Part shown: piece by piece, positions 34,506 through 44,999 of the stretch
How the letters are laid out: each line of letters opens with the position of its first letter
Numbering within the stretch: the first letter of the stretch is position 1
Source: Laspinema sp963821735
Lineage (GTDB): Bacteria; Cyanobacteriota; Cyanobacteriia; Cyanobacteriales; Laspinemataceae
Length of the DNA: 64,000 bases
NCBI GenBank assembly: GCA_963821735.1
Contig: CAWGFK010000012.1
Span: forward strand, 1 to 64,000
Direction of reading: 5' to 3'
Program-made: the position numbers and the translations under genes
Notes under the pieces: generated by a model
Databases searched by the model: none
The model's input: only the letters and a program-made list of their open reading frames with translations
Told to the model about the DNA's origin: nothing

Positions 34506-34569
34506 GAGGGTTGGGGGGTAGAGAAAGGCGATCGGACTAAGTTCATTCAAATCCGAGGCATCCGTTGAG

Positions 34570-34698
34570 ATGGCTGATGATTCTCGGGGAAAGCATTCTA
34601 TTTTTTATCTACGGAGAACAGCACTGGAATTGTGCGTTAGCAGTTACATCACCCCTGGCGCAGGAGAGTTAGAAGAGTGGTATAAAGGAAAATGGTAA
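34570..34698 (+). CDS. Possible 42-aa ORF, unknown
   Basis: ATG at 34570, reading MADDSRGKHSIFYLRRTALE to a stop at 34698, ten bases before the DUF3800 gene. It could be a small gene or a remnant. No family. Confidence 0.3.
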   Translation: MADDSRGKHSIFYLRRTALELCVSSYITPGAGELEEWYKGKW

Positions 34699-34708
34699 TT
34701 AATCTTAG

Positions 34709-35508
34709 ATGCTATCAATTATGGTGACAGAGAACCCTCCAATAGAGTTTGCGCTATACCTTGATGATTCGGGCAGCCGAAAACCTAACCCGAAAGATCC
34801 GGCTCCTTTTTTTGCTCTGGGAGGGGTTTTAATTCAAAGGAGTAACGAATCGATTATAGAAAACCTTTTAAAGGACTTTAAAACCCGTTGGAATATTCCT
34901 GAAGACACCCCCTTACATGGCAATGAAATTCGAGCCAGGAAAAAGAAGTTTGCTTGGCTGGAAAAGCTCCCCCAGCAAGAACAAGAGCGGTTTCTTGAAG
35001 ATCTAACAAGTACCATCGTTCAATGTCCTATTCTGGCTCATGCTTGTGTCGTTTCCCGCCAGGGTTACCTGAACCGTTATTTAGAAATGTATGGTCAAAA
35101 TACCTGGGAAATGATGAAAAGTGCATTTTGTATCGTGGTTGAACGCGCAGCAAAGTATGCAGCACTTCATAATGGGACAGTAATGGTGTATTTTGAAGCC
35201 GCAGGCAAAAAAGAAGACCGACTGTTAAAGCAATACTTTCAAGAGTTGCGATCGCAGGGTAATCCTTTCGATTCAGCCGCTCAGAAAAATACTCCCCCTT
35301 GTCTGAAGAGCATTTTTCTAGGTTGCTGCGGGGAATTGATAGTAAAACAAAACAGAGCTTGGTCATGCAACTTGCGGACTTATGCTTATACCCCGTCGTC
35401 TACATCAAACAGTACCCGAATTACCGTCCTTTTTTAGCATTACAGGAAGCCCATTTACTGATAGACTGCTGCCTGGGAACCAAGTCAGATTCCAACACTC
35501 GGTATTAA
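34709..35508 (+). CDS. DUF3800 family protein, one frameshift
   Basis: The N-terminal FALYLDDSGSRKPNPKDP (with the D-D-S-G/E motif) and LHGNEIRARK are typical of DUF3800, an RNase H-like predicted nuclease family often found with mobile elements and phage defence. The frame stops in AAAAATACTCC near 35288, and one extra A restores SPLSEEHFSRLLRGIDSKTK, then MQLADLCLYPVVYIKQYP to 35508. Total about 266 aa. Downstream an 8-bp hairpin (35541-35563) may terminate it. ATG at 34721 is an alternative start. Confidence 0.75.
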
Positions 35509-35540
35509 ATATTACTGCTTTGATAATCTTTAAAAACAAC

Positions 35541-35563
35541 AAAACCGCCTGATCAGCGGTTTT
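35541..35563 (+). terminator. Hairpin AAAACCGC/GCGGTTTT after the DUF3800 gene
   Basis: Perfect 8-bp stem with a 7-base loop and T-run on the 3' arm, consistent with an intrinsic terminator. The rest of 35564-35866 contains no gene I can support. Confidence 0.65.
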
Positions 35564-35866
35564 GCTGCGGCAGTCATAAAAGCGACTACCCCTAGGCTGT
35601 GCCTAACCTACTATAGCATGAAGAGACGGTAATGTCAAGTTTTCGGGGGTTGCTTAAACCTAGAGGCACTCGGGGAAACAGTAAAGTGTTGTAAATGTAG
35701 ACACAACCGCTTTTTCCCACGAATAAGTATGCAATGAGGCTAATGCAGCGATAGCGTTTTTAGTCTGCTGAGGTGTCAATTGTTTCGGTCTTCATTGCTT
35801 GACAAAGGAATGGCCATTTCGAGGCTTAGACCTCATCAATCCAGGAAATGCTGTAAAAGAGGGTTT

Positions 35867-36622
35867 ATGTTAAAAAAATTGTTTATTGCTTGGCAAGATC
35901 CCAGGAGTCGAGCTTGGTTTGCGATCGCCCAATTAACTCACTCGGGAGATTCCTATCAATTTCGTTATCTCCAAGGGGTTAAAGAGGCGCGGGAAAAATC
36001 AGGTTTTGCAGGATTGTTCTCTTTTCCAGATTTAGAAAAAGTCTATGAATCTCCTAACCTCTTTCCCTTTTTCTCCAATCGAATTTTAAGAAGATCGCGT
36101 CCTGATTATCCCGATTATATGAGTTGGTTAAATCTGCCCGAGTCGGAATACGACCCAATGGCAATGCTTTCTCGCAGTGGAGGGACCAAGGTTACCGATC
36201 ATTTTGCCCTGTTTCCCTATCCGGAATTAGACGATCGCGGACGGTATCATCTCTACTTTTTTACTCATGGTTTACGATATTTACCGGCTGCCAGTGCCGA
36301 TCGCATTCTGACTCTGCAAGTGGGCGATCGTTTATTCTTGATGCACGACTTCCAGAATGAATTTGATCGCCTTGCCTTGATGTTACGGACTGAAGATGCT
36401 CATTTAGTCGGTTACTGCCCCAGATATTTACGAGAGGATATCTTTGAAGTGTTCCAGCAGAATCCTCATGCGGTAACGATTACCGTAGAGCGCGTTAATC
36501 CGCCACCGGCCTTTTTGCAAATGCGGTTATTCTGCCATTTAACTGTTGATTGGGAAGGATTCCAGCCCTTTTCTAGTTCGATGTATCAACCGCTGCCCGA
36601 AGCAGTCGCTATTTTAGAATAA
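35867..36622 (+). CDS. HIRAN-domain protein, 251 aa
   Basis: ATG at 35867 (MLKKLFIAWQDPRSRAWFAI), chosen over 35780 because the upstream residues are low-quality and a GAGGG precedes it. The N-terminal part is a beta domain like the HipA N-terminus (TGDSYQF-like strands, FPDLEKVYESPNLFPFFSNR). The C-terminal part is a HIRAN domain (LTLQVGDRLFLMHDFQNEFD, LVGYCPRYLREDI), which binds DNA ends or 3' termini in nucleases and helicases. No catalytic kinase motif is present, so it is a stand-alone HIRAN protein rather than HipA. Confidence 0.7.
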   Translation: MLKKLFIAWQDPRSRAWFAIAQLTHSGDSYQFRYLQGVKEAREKSGFAGLFSFPDLEKVYESPNLFPFFSNRILRRSRPDYPDYMSWLNLPESEYDPMAMLSRSGGTKVTDHFALFPYPELDDRGRYHLYFFTHGLRYLPAASADRILTLQVGDRLFLMHDFQNEFDRLALMLRTEDAHLVGYCPRYLREDIFEVFQQNPHAVTITVERVNPPPAFLQMRLFCHLTVDWEGFQPFSSSMYQPLPEAVAILE

Positions 36623-36736
36623 TCTTGAAATTGTGTGACTTAGGACTGGATTTCACTTGGGTTAAATCTCTAAATTCATCCCCCCTTTTTTCAGATAAAA
36701 GAGGGATGAATTTAGGGCAATTAACCCCCATTAATC

Positions 36737-37378
36737 TTAAGGGCAGGCGGCTAAACTTCCCGCAGAAATATAACCATTAATGGGGAACGTAATTTGCACC
36801 CAATCTCGGGGTTCGCCATTGAGATCTCGGATGAGTTGATAATTTTCGACTAAGGTGACTCGTCCTTCCGCATCAACTCCGCCTTTGTAGGCGGAAAGGC
36901 GGGAGGGGTTTTCGCGAATGGCTAATCCTCGGGGTGCGCGATCGCTGTTGACTTCTCGGCACAAGTTAACCGGGTTTGCTTCGGTACTCACTACGGGAGT
37001 TGTTCCCGCTTGTTCGACACAGTAGCCCAAATTGCTGGCATTGCCATAGCCATTGGATACATATCCGCGCAGGGGGGCAGCAATTTCGACCCACTGGCGT
37101 CCCTGGGGTCCTTGGATGCCTTGAAATCCTTGGACGAGGGTCACTTGTTGGTCAAAGGGAACAAATCCGACCTGGGGACTGGTGGGATTCGGTCCTTGAC
37201 GAATAATCAAACCCGAAGGGGCGAGGGTGCGACGGCAGAAACTCTGGGTTGCTTGTGCCTGTTGCCAGGAGGGAGTTGTGGCGGCAACGGTTTGGGCGGT
37301 TCCCGTTAGTAATCCTCCGGCGATCGCCAATAAACTCACAAAGGTAGCCGGTAAGTGTGATTGAGTAAATTTTCTCAT
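36737..37378 (-). CDS. Secreted SH3-domain protein, 213 aa
   Basis: Signal peptide (LPATFVSLLAIAGGLLTG ... AQTVAA) then two bacterial SH3-like modules, each opening with a Cys and a NLCREV- or SFCRRTLA-type start (GLIIRQGPNPTSPQVGFVP and PRGLAIRENPSRLSAYKGG). SH3b modules bind cell-wall peptides or other proteins. The same architecture with three modules occurs at 63052-63957. Intact, alone, leftward. Confidence 0.75.
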   Translation of the reverse strand: MRKFTQSHLPATFVSLLAIAGGLLTGTAQTVAATTPSWQQAQATQSFCRRTLAPSGLIIRQGPNPTSPQVGFVPFDQQVTLVQGFQGIQGPQGRQWVEIAAPLRGYVSNGYGNASNLGYCVEQAGTTPVVSTEANPVNLCREVNSDRAPRGLAIRENPSRLSAYKGGVDAEGRVTLVENYQLIRDLNGEPRDWVQITFPINGYISAGSLAACP

Positions 37379-37616
37379 GATTTAATCTCCAAATAGCGTA
37401 AAAACTGTGGTATTATTATAAGTTAGTTATAACAGAAAACTTTTAACTCCAAATCAGTCCCTAGATAGGTATTGGCTCAATCTCACGGCAACAATCCCCT
37501 CTATCATTGCGCTCCATCTCCCTGGGGGAATCCACTCGAAAATCCATCAGATAATCCTATTTTTTGAGTTCTCTTCTAGCCCGCGCAGGCGGGCCTTACT
37601 CCGGTAGTCCCAGGCG

Positions 37617-38975
37617 TTAGCCTTCCGGTGGGGATGAATTAATCTGTGCGGAAATCGAGGGAGGCGAATTGCGGAAAGTTAGGGTATAAATCTCCGTCGG
37701 CATTTCGATATTCACTCCGTCCAAAGCCTCTTTAATTCTTTGCGCGCCCTGAGAGGTCATTTCCAGAAACTCTGCTCGTCGCGAATCTACCCAAAAGCGA
37801 ACTTCTAAATTAATTGTACTGGCAGCCAATTCCTGAACAAGGACTTCGGGTGCTGGACTGGGTTCTACTAAGTCGAGTTCGGATAGGGCTTTTAAAATGG
37901 CGGCTTTCGCTTGGTTAATGTCAGATTCATAATCAATGCCAACCATTACCGAAGTGCGTCGCCGAGGTGAGGCGGTATTGTTCGTAATACTGGATGAAAA
38001 AACTTCTTGATTGGGGATATAAATCAGCCGCCCATCATAGGTTTTAATCGTGGTGGCGCGGAGTTGAACTTCGGTGACAGTGCCTTCATAGTCACCGATC
38101 GCAATCTGGTCTCCAATGCGAAACGGACGAACTGCGAGTAAAATAACTCCAGCAATGTAGTTACTTAAAACATCTTTTAAACTAAAACCAATGGCTACAC
38201 TGGTAAGTCCTAATGCTCCGAGTAAGGCAGCAAAATCCAGACCTAAAACCCCCAACGCAATCACCCAGCCGATGACCCAAATTGCCCCATAACCCAATCG
38301 AGAAATCAACAATTCTGTGCTGCGATCGCCTTCAGTTTTTTGCGCCCAACTATAGGCAATCTGACGGACAGCTAGGGCCACCCCCCAAGTGAATAAAATG
38401 ACAATCAATGCTCCCACCAATGAGGGTAAGTTACTAATTGCATCTTGAAGTAAATTTCGCACGGTGGCATTGAGGCGTTGGGCGACATCGATCGCCAGGG
38501 GAGGACGATCAAGAGCTTCGTTCAATTCCTCCGCCCACTGATTGGCTAAAACTTGAGTATTTTCAACCCCAAAATCCTCAGCATCCTGCTCGATTACGGT
38601 CATAATCACGCGGTTGTTGACTTGCAAGGTTGCATAATTTTCGGCCTGATTATACTCAACGGTAATCGAGTCTACGGTTTCAGATTGACCTATCAAACTG
38701 GAGAGGCGTCGGTTGATAATCTGTGCGCGCTCTCTTGCCGTCAGATTTCCCACACTGCCAACTTGGAAAATCGGTCTGCCTTGTACAATGACATCGGCAA
38801 AAAAGGGGTCAGTCAACCCCCCTGTACTCTCCTCCGTTGCCGGTGAGGGTTGAGGCGTCGGCATCTCCTCTTGTGCGAAAATCGGGGAAGCGATCGCCAT
38901 CATCGCACCTAAGAGAAACCCCCCTAGGTAAGCCGTCCTCCTTAGTTTTACTTGGATTGGGATTTGTTTTAACAT
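37617..38975 (-). CDS. MscS-family mechanosensitive channel, about 452 aa
   Basis: Start ATG 38975 (MLKQIPIQVKLRRTAYLGG). A signal sequence is followed by a periplasmic domain (VNRVIMTVIEQDAEDFGV), then three membrane helices, the MscS pore (LGLTSVAIGFSLKDVLSNYI) and the beta/vestibule domain (FRIGDQIAIGDYEGTVTEVQ, YDGRLIYIPNQEVFSSSITN). These channels open under membrane tension to release solutes in hypo-osmotic shock. Complete. Confidence 0.88.
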   Translation of the reverse strand: MLKQIPIQVKLRRTAYLGGFLLGAMMAIASPIFAQEEMPTPQPSPATEESTGGLTDPFFADVIVQGRPIFQVGSVGNLTARERAQIINRRLSSLIGQSETVDSITVEYNQAENYATLQVNNRVIMTVIEQDAEDFGVENTQVLANQWAEELNEALDRPPLAIDVAQRLNATVRNLLQDAISNLPSLVGALIVILFTWGVALAVRQIAYSWAQKTEGDRSTELLISRLGYGAIWVIGWVIALGVLGLDFAALLGALGLTSVAIGFSLKDVLSNYIAGVILLAVRPFRIGDQIAIGDYEGTVTEVQLRATTIKTYDGRLIYIPNQEVFSSSITNNTASPRRRTSVMVGIDYESDINQAKAAILKALSELDLVEPSPAPEVLVQELAASTINLEVRFWVDSRRAEFLEMTSQGAQRIKEALDGVNIEMPTEIYTLTFRNSPPSISAQINSSPPEG

Positions 38976-39262
38976 GATTGGATGATCAAAGGTCAAGGAT
39001 ACTGCCTTACATTTTGATCCACAATCGTCCCTCCATTGCTTCCCCCTTATGGCATATCTTCAGGGTCGCTTCACTGCGACGCAAGCGCTTTGCACGAGAT
39101 TGCTTTATCCTCTTTAATCAGTAAAGAGGCGGGATGTTAGGGCAAATACCTGTTAACCTTATCTTTTTAGAGAACAAAAAATCTTAAATGAGAGACTTAA
39201 GACGTAAAAGGGCAAATTTCCCCCTTAAAATTTGATTCATTCATACAGGAGAGCGTTGAATT

Positions 39263-40159
39263 ATGCCTGGGCAAAAGACCCCTCTATCTCTAATTCCCGT
39301 TGGGTTCGCCGTCTTGATGGCGATCGCCATCGTCTCTCGCCTGTCAACACCCCTACAGGCAAGCACCCCCACCGGAGAACGCCCCCGTCACACCCGACCC
39401 GGGGCACTCCTCACCCAAGGGGACCCTCTGGACCCACCACCGGATCAGCCCTCTCCCTTACAGGGTTCAGCAGGAGGAACCCGCTTTTATCAGCCGCCTC
39501 TGCTGGAACCGCCATTGGGCGAAATTCCCATTAATAATGGAATTCGCGGCAAATGTCCGGTTGATCCCGAGATTCCCCCTGAACCCCTGATTGCCTTGAT
39601 GCCTTCCTCTGGGGTGGGGTTAACCCCGGCAGGAGAGTCCACTACCTTTTTTATTTATTTGCCCTCAACTTCAGCCCTCACTGGGGAATTTGTCCTGCAA
39701 GATGAGACGGGGACCGAACAGGTTTATCAGATGATGGTGGAACTCACGAATACCCCCGGGATTATGCGGTTCATCGTTCCTCTCCAGGAGCTAGATTTAA
39801 AAAGTGGCGAGTATTATCGATGGTACTTTAGTATCTTGTGCGACCCGAGCGATCGCGCTGCCGATTTGTTCGTCTCGGGATGGATTCAACCGATGGATGT
39901 GAGTCCAAGCTTAATGGCGGACCTGGAAAATGCTGCCACTCCCCTGGAACGCGCTGAAATTTACGGAAAAAATGGCTTTTGGTATCCCAACCTGGAACTG
40001 TTAGCGGATATCCAACAGTCCCCCACTAATTTTTCCCCAGAAGCAAAAATCGGGTGGGATGAACTGTTAAGCTCTGAGGCGGTTAATCTCGACGCTCTGG
40101 TTAACCAACCCTTTATAGAATGCTGTGAAATGGAAAATCAACCCCTACTCACCCCGTAA
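39263..40159 (+). CDS. DUF928 family secreted protein, 298 aa
   Basis: Signal peptide (LIPVGFAVLMAIAIVSRL), Pro-rich linker, then the DUF928 core: LIALMPSSGVGLTPAGESTT, FVLQDETGTEQVYQ, LKSGEYYRWYFSILCDPSDR. DUF928 proteins are common beside CHASE2 proteins in filamentous cyanobacteria, as here (next gene 76 bases downstream). Function unknown, likely periplasmic. Confidence 0.83.
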   Translation: MPGQKTPLSLIPVGFAVLMAIAIVSRLSTPLQASTPTGERPRHTRPGALLTQGDPLDPPPDQPSPLQGSAGGTRFYQPPLLEPPLGEIPINNGIRGKCPVDPEIPPEPLIALMPSSGVGLTPAGESTTFFIYLPSTSALTGEFVLQDETGTEQVYQMMVELTNTPGIMRFIVPLQELDLKSGEYYRWYFSILCDPSDRAADLFVSGWIQPMDVSPSLMADLENAATPLERAEIYGKNGFWYPNLELLADIQQSPTNFSPEAKIGWDELLSSEAVNLDALVNQPFIECCEMENQPLLTP

Positions 40160-40234
40160 TCAACGAACCTCGGTTCGAGAAACTTCTGGGCGATCCAGGA
40201 GCGATCGCCTTATTGAACCTCTCTCCCTGCGCTC

Positions 40235-42214
40235 ATGTTTAATCGAAATGTCCCCAAACCCCGCTTTTTGATCAGACAGTCTCCCGAGGTGACCGCCAAA
40301 AAATTGAAACAGGTTTTGTGGGAATGGCGCGGGGTATTCATCACCGCCCCCACCGTGGCACTTTTGACCATCGCCTTGCGAAGTTTAGGCGTCTTGCAAC
40401 TGCTAGAATGGGCCACCCTTGACCTATTTTTTCGGTGGCGTCCTCTGGAACCCACCGATTCGCGGATTGCCATTATTGCCATCAATGAATTGGACATTCA
40501 ACGGACTCGAACCTGGCCGATTTCTGACCAAATTTTAGCCCAATTACTGGAAACCCTGAAAAGTCATGAACCTGCCGCCATAGGACTCGATCTTTATCGG
40601 GACCTTCCGGTAGAACCGGGACATGAGCAGCTCATGGAGGTATTTGCTTCAACCCCCAATTTAATTGGAATTCAAAAAATAATCGGAGATGCTTATGGGG
40701 ATTCTGTTGACCCTCCCACTCAATTAAGCGAACTCGGACAGGTGGGAGCCGCCGATATCTTATTAGACAGTGATGGCAAAGTCCGAAGGATTTTACTGTC
40801 CCTTAAAGATGGAAATGATAAAACAGTTTATAGTTTTCCGGTAAAATTGGCCTTAGAGTATTTAAAACCCCAGGGAATCGGATTTAAACTACTAGACCGC
40901 GAACGCTATAAACTGGGGTTGGGAAAAACTTCGTTTGTCCGCTTGGCTACAAATGATGGCGGGTATGTGGGCGTGGATGCCGGAGGTATTCAAATTTTGT
41001 TTAACCCCCGTAATCATGTTTGCCGCAACCGCCTCGCCCAATGTCATGTCTTTGATACCGTGTCCATGACCGCTGTTTTAGAAAACCGCATTCCACCGGA
41101 TTTTTTTCGCGATCGCGTTGTCTTAATTGGCTCTACCGCAGCGAGTCTTAAAGATAGATTTTTTACATCCTATAGCAATAGCTATCTCACCGCACCAGCC
41201 GGAGTAGAAGTTCATGCCGATGCAGTGACCCAGTTATTGAGTGGGGCGTTGGATGGAAGACGCTCGATCGCCGTTTGGTCCGACCCAGTGGAGGGATTCT
41301 GGATTTTACTTTGGTCTGGGGTGGGTGCAATATTAGGCTGGAGATTCTTGCGAATTCGCTCCAAAATTATGATCTTAGCCCTAGTCTCTGGGGGGTCGAT
41401 TGGCGGAGGCTTTTTAGTCTTTTTAACGGGGTGGTGGATACCCGTTGTTCCCCCCTTACTGGCGTTAATCAGTTCAGCAGTGGCAATGGTCGGCTATACT
41501 GCCTATATTGAGAGTGAAAACCGCCAAACGGTGATGAATTTGTTGGGTCAGCACGTTTCCCAAAAAATTGCTCAAGCGGTGTGGAATAGTCGCCATGAAT
41601 TACTCAAACAAGGGCAGATTTTAGGGCAGCAAATGACCGCTACGGTCCTCTTTACCGACCTGCAAGGGTTTACCCGCATTACCGAACAAACCGACGCCCA
41701 AACCTTAATGCTGTGGCTGAATGAGTATATGAAAGCCATGTCGGGGATTGTGTTAGATCATGATGGGGTTGTGGATAAATTTATTGGGGATGCCATTATG
41801 GCGGTGTTTGGGGTTCCCATTCCCCGGACTCGACCGGATGAAATCGCTGGAGATGCGATCGCCGCTGTAGCTTGTGCAGTCGAGATGGGAAAAAAATTGC
41901 GACTGCTCAATCAGCAATGGCAAGCTCAAGGCCGTCCCACCGTTGCTATGCGCGTCGGCATCTCCACCGGCAATGTCTTCGCCGGGAGTCTCGGCTCTCG
42001 TCAACGATTAAATTATACAGTATTAGGAGATACAGTCAACATCGCCGCCCGCTTGGAAAGTTACGATAAAACCTTAGATGGGGGGATTTGCCGGATTTTA
42101 ATCGGAGAAGAAACTTATCACTATATTCAGGGACAATTTCCCACCCAATGTATCGGCAGCGTCCAATTAAAAGGACGAGAACAGCCGGTGAATATCTATC
42201 AGGTTTTGACGTAG
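40235..42214 (+). CDS. CHASE2-domain adenylate/guanylate cyclase, 659 aa
   Basis: Begins cytoplasmic with basic MFNRNVPKPRF, then one membrane helix, an extracellular CHASE2 sensor (about 60-350: SRIAIIAINELDIQRTRTWP, VVLIGSTAASLKDRF) and three more membrane helices (about 350-425). The class III cyclase domain (about 465-640) has metal Asp in FTDLQGFTRI and the GDAIMAVFG second Asp, and NYTVLGDTVNIAARLES with the purine-binding residues. It makes cAMP or cGMP in response to an extracellular signal. Pairing with the DUF928 gene suggests an operon. Confidence 0.92.
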   Translation: MFNRNVPKPRFLIRQSPEVTAKKLKQVLWEWRGVFITAPTVALLTIALRSLGVLQLLEWATLDLFFRWRPLEPTDSRIAIIAINELDIQRTRTWPISDQILAQLLETLKSHEPAAIGLDLYRDLPVEPGHEQLMEVFASTPNLIGIQKIIGDAYGDSVDPPTQLSELGQVGAADILLDSDGKVRRILLSLKDGNDKTVYSFPVKLALEYLKPQGIGFKLLDRERYKLGLGKTSFVRLATNDGGYVGVDAGGIQILFNPRNHVCRNRLAQCHVFDTVSMTAVLENRIPPDFFRDRVVLIGSTAASLKDRFFTSYSNSYLTAPAGVEVHADAVTQLLSGALDGRRSIAVWSDPVEGFWILLWSGVGAILGWRFLRIRSKIMILALVSGGSIGGGFLVFLTGWWIPVVPPLLALISSAVAMVGYTAYIESENRQTVMNLLGQHVSQKIAQAVWNSRHELLKQGQILGQQMTATVLFTDLQGFTRITEQTDAQTLMLWLNEYMKAMSGIVLDHDGVVDKFIGDAIMAVFGVPIPRTRPDEIAGDAIAAVACAVEMGKKLRLLNQQWQAQGRPTVAMRVGISTGNVFAGSLGSRQRLNYTVLGDTVNIAARLESYDKTLDGGICRILIGEETYHYIQGQFPTQCIGSVQLKGREQPVNIYQVLT

Positions 42215-42342
42215 GGGGAGGGGAAAATAAATATTTTAGAGGAATTTCCATCACCTCACCTCACCTCGTGACTTGGCAAAGCCAAGTCATGCACAATTGG
42301 AGGCTCTGCCTCCAGAAACCCAGCAGGTGCTTGCATAAACCA

Positions 42343-43575
42343 TTATTCCAAAATCTCCGTAATTTGCACCTTCACTTGACCTTGAGCCAGTTGCACGACT
42401 GCCTCCTCCCCGGGCACTAACTCACTGCTACTGCGTGCGATCGCCCCATCCTCTTTCTTCAACACCGCATATCCCCGTTGTAACACCTTTTGCGGGTCCA
42501 ACGTTCCTAACTTTTGCCGTAACAACTCACAACGCTGTTGCGCCCGATCGCCCTGCTGTAACGTCGCTTGCACCAGGCGTTTTCGCAACCATTGCAGCGA
42601 TTGCCAGTCTTCCTTAAGCTGTCGTTCTAACGGTAACCGATACAACCGCGATCGCAACTGATTAATCCCTTCGACTTCCTGCGCCATCTGCTCAACCATC
42701 GCCGCTTTCACCCGTTCTACCCGGTACCGATGTTCTGCATACAAACTCGCCAATTCTGGCACCACAATTTCAGCCGCAGCAGTGGGAGTGGACGTTCTCA
42801 CATCCGCCACTAAATCCGCCAGAGATTCATCTCGTTCATGTCCAATTCCCGTAATCACTGGAATCGAACATTGGGAAATTGCCCTCACCACTCGTTCATC
42901 ATTAAAACAAGCCAAATCCTCCGAAGCGCCACCACCCCGGGCCAAAATCAGCACCTCCGCGCGATTATCCGCCTCCACCCGGGCGATCGCCGCTGCAATC
43001 GAAGCAGGGGCCAATTCCCCCTGAACTGTTGCCGGAGACAGCAACACCCGCAATCCCGGATAACGCTGATTGAGAGTTCGCTGAATATCCCCCCATGCTG
43101 CCGCCTGGGGAGACGACACCACCGCGATAATCTGCGGATGACGAGGTAACGGGCGCTTTCTGTCCGCATCAAATAACCCTTCCGCTTCCAAGCGCGATCG
43201 CAACTGGCGGTAACGCAGGGCCTGCAACCCTTCCCCTGCCGGAAACCCCTGCCACACCGTTAGCTGATACTCTCCCCGCTTCGGATACATCCGAATACTG
43301 CCCAACACCAAAATTTGCTCCCCCCTAGAAGGCATCTGCACCAACTTTTCAAGCTGCGAACTCCAAACCACACAGCGAATCGCCGCACTCCCGTCCGGTT
43401 CCTGCAACGTGAAAAACAGCCCACTGCGATGGTGATTGGCACTCGAAACCTCCCCCATCACCCAGACTTGCCGCAGTTGCGTATCCAACTCCAACAATTC
43501 TTGGATATAGGCGGTTAATCCAGCCACCGATAGGGCCGTATCCGTCAGCATTTGATAAGCGTTTGACTGATTCAT
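42343..43575 (-). CDS. xseA: Exodeoxyribonuclease VII large subunit XseA, 410 aa
   Basis: ATG 43575 (MNQSNAYQMLTDTALSVAGL). N-terminal OB-fold (QVWVMGEVSSANHHRSGLFF), then the catalytic region with PQAAAWGDI, ILARGGGASEDL, FNDERVVRAI, GIGHERDESLADLVADVRTS, and a C-terminal coiled coil. ExoVII degrades single-stranded DNA in both directions with XseB, which is not in this window. Length typical. Divergent from recA by about 210 bases. Confidence 0.95.
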   Translation of the reverse strand: MNQSNAYQMLTDTALSVAGLTAYIQELLELDTQLRQVWVMGEVSSANHHRSGLFFTLQEPDGSAAIRCVVWSSQLEKLVQMPSRGEQILVLGSIRMYPKRGEYQLTVWQGFPAGEGLQALRYRQLRSRLEAEGLFDADRKRPLPRHPQIIAVVSSPQAAAWGDIQRTLNQRYPGLRVLLSPATVQGELAPASIAAAIARVEADNRAEVLILARGGGASEDLACFNDERVVRAISQCSIPVITGIGHERDESLADLVADVRTSTPTAAAEIVVPELASLYAEHRYRVERVKAAMVEQMAQEVEGINQLRSRLYRLPLERQLKEDWQSLQWLRKRLVQATLQQGDRAQQRCELLRQKLGTLDPQKVLQRGYAVLKKEDGAIARSSSELVPGEEAVVQLAQGQVKVQITEILE

Positions 43576-43785
43576 GAACAATTTTTAGGGATTGAGCAGG
43601 GACTAAAGAATAAAAGCTATAATCAGCAAGACTTTTACAGCGTTTTGAGCTAGGCGGCCACCCGGGGGAGAAGCCACTCCATTTTTAAAACAATTTTAAC
43701 CTTTCATGCCCCCCCTCCAGCCTAAGCTGAAGTAATGTAGAATAGATAGTCAACATACCCAATCTGCAAGTCCCAAAATAAGATA

Positions 43786-44892
43786 ATGGCTACAGCAAGC
43801 ACAGCGAATTCTGAAAAAGACAAGGCCCTAAAAGTGGTGCTTTCCCAAATTGAGCGCAGCTTTGGCAAAGGGGCGATTATGCGCCTGGGAGATGCCACCA
43901 AGATGAGGGTCGAAACGATTCCATCAGGGGCGCTTACTCTCGATTTAGCCCTGGGTGGCGGGTTACCAAAAGGCCGCGTCATTGAGATTTACGGACCAGA
44001 AAGTGCCGGTAAAACCACCCTGGCACTCCACGCGCTTGCAGAAGTTCAAAAAGCTGGGGGACTAGCTGCTTTTGTGGATGCGGAACACGCCTTAGACCCG
44101 AGTTATGCCTCGAAAGTGGGGGTTGATATCGAAAATTTACTCGTGTCTCAACCGGATACGGGAGAAATGGCCCTAGAAATTGCCGACCAGTTAGTGCGAT
44201 CGGCAGCAGTGGACCTCGTGGTGATTGACTCCGTGGCGGCCCTAGTCCCTCGGGCAGAAATCGAGGGCCAAATGGGCGACCCCACCATCGGGTTACAAGC
44301 GCGGTTGATGAGTCATGCCTTGCGGAAGATTACCGGAAATATTGGTAAATCTGGCTGTACGGTGATTTTCCTCAACCAGTTACGGCAAAAAATTGGCGGT
44401 TACGGCAACCCGGAAACCACCACCGGGGGAAATGCGCTCAAGTTTTACGCTTCGGTCCGTCTGGATATCCGCCGGATTCAAACCTTGAAAAAAGGCACGG
44501 AAGAATACGGAATTCGGGCGAAAGTTAAAGTTGCCAAAAATAAAGTCGCGCCGCCATTCCGGATTGCTGAATTTGATATTTTGTTCGGCAAGGGCATTTC
44601 TAATATGGGATGCTTGATTGACCTAGCAGAAGAAACCGGCGTGATTAATCGTAAAGGCGCTTGGTATAGCTACAACGGAGATAATATCGGTCAAGGACGG
44701 GACAATTCCCTGAAGTATCTGGAAGAAAATCTCGCCATCACCAACGAAATTGAGAAGAAGGTGCGAGAACAGTTAGAACTCGGCGCGGTGGTTTCTGCCA
44801 ACTCCGTAGGACGTTCTAATCGCGATGGTGATGATGACATCGATGGTGATGGTTATGAAGTCGAGTATGTGGATGAGGAGGATGCAGATTAA
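43786..44892 (+). CDS. recA: Recombinase RecA, 368 aa
   Basis: Full-length RecA: GAIMRLGDATKMRVETIPSG, Walker A GPESAGKTT at about 69-77, Walker B LVVIDSVAAL, loop L2 region NQLRQKIGGYGNPETTTGG and an acidic tail ending EEDAD. RecA forms filaments on single-stranded DNA for recombination and induction of repair. All key residues are present and no insertion. Divergent from xseA. A CTTTTTTGC-like LexA box is not evident. Confidence 0.97.
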   Translation: MATASTANSEKDKALKVVLSQIERSFGKGAIMRLGDATKMRVETIPSGALTLDLALGGGLPKGRVIEIYGPESAGKTTLALHALAEVQKAGGLAAFVDAEHALDPSYASKVGVDIENLLVSQPDTGEMALEIADQLVRSAAVDLVVIDSVAALVPRAEIEGQMGDPTIGLQARLMSHALRKITGNIGKSGCTVIFLNQLRQKIGGYGNPETTTGGNALKFYASVRLDIRRIQTLKKGTEEYGIRAKVKVAKNKVAPPFRIAEFDILFGKGISNMGCLIDLAEETGVINRKGAWYSYNGDNIGQGRDNSLKYLEENLAITNEIEKKVREQLELGAVVSANSVGRSNRDGDDDIDGDGYEVEYVDEEDAD

Positions 44893-44999
44893 ATCCTTAA
44901 ACAATCTCTAGCAAGGGAACCAGAAAACGGGTTTCTCCTCTACTAAAGGTTGTTGCATTAGTCGGTTAAAACCGACTAATGCTATGAGGCGGGGTTTTG

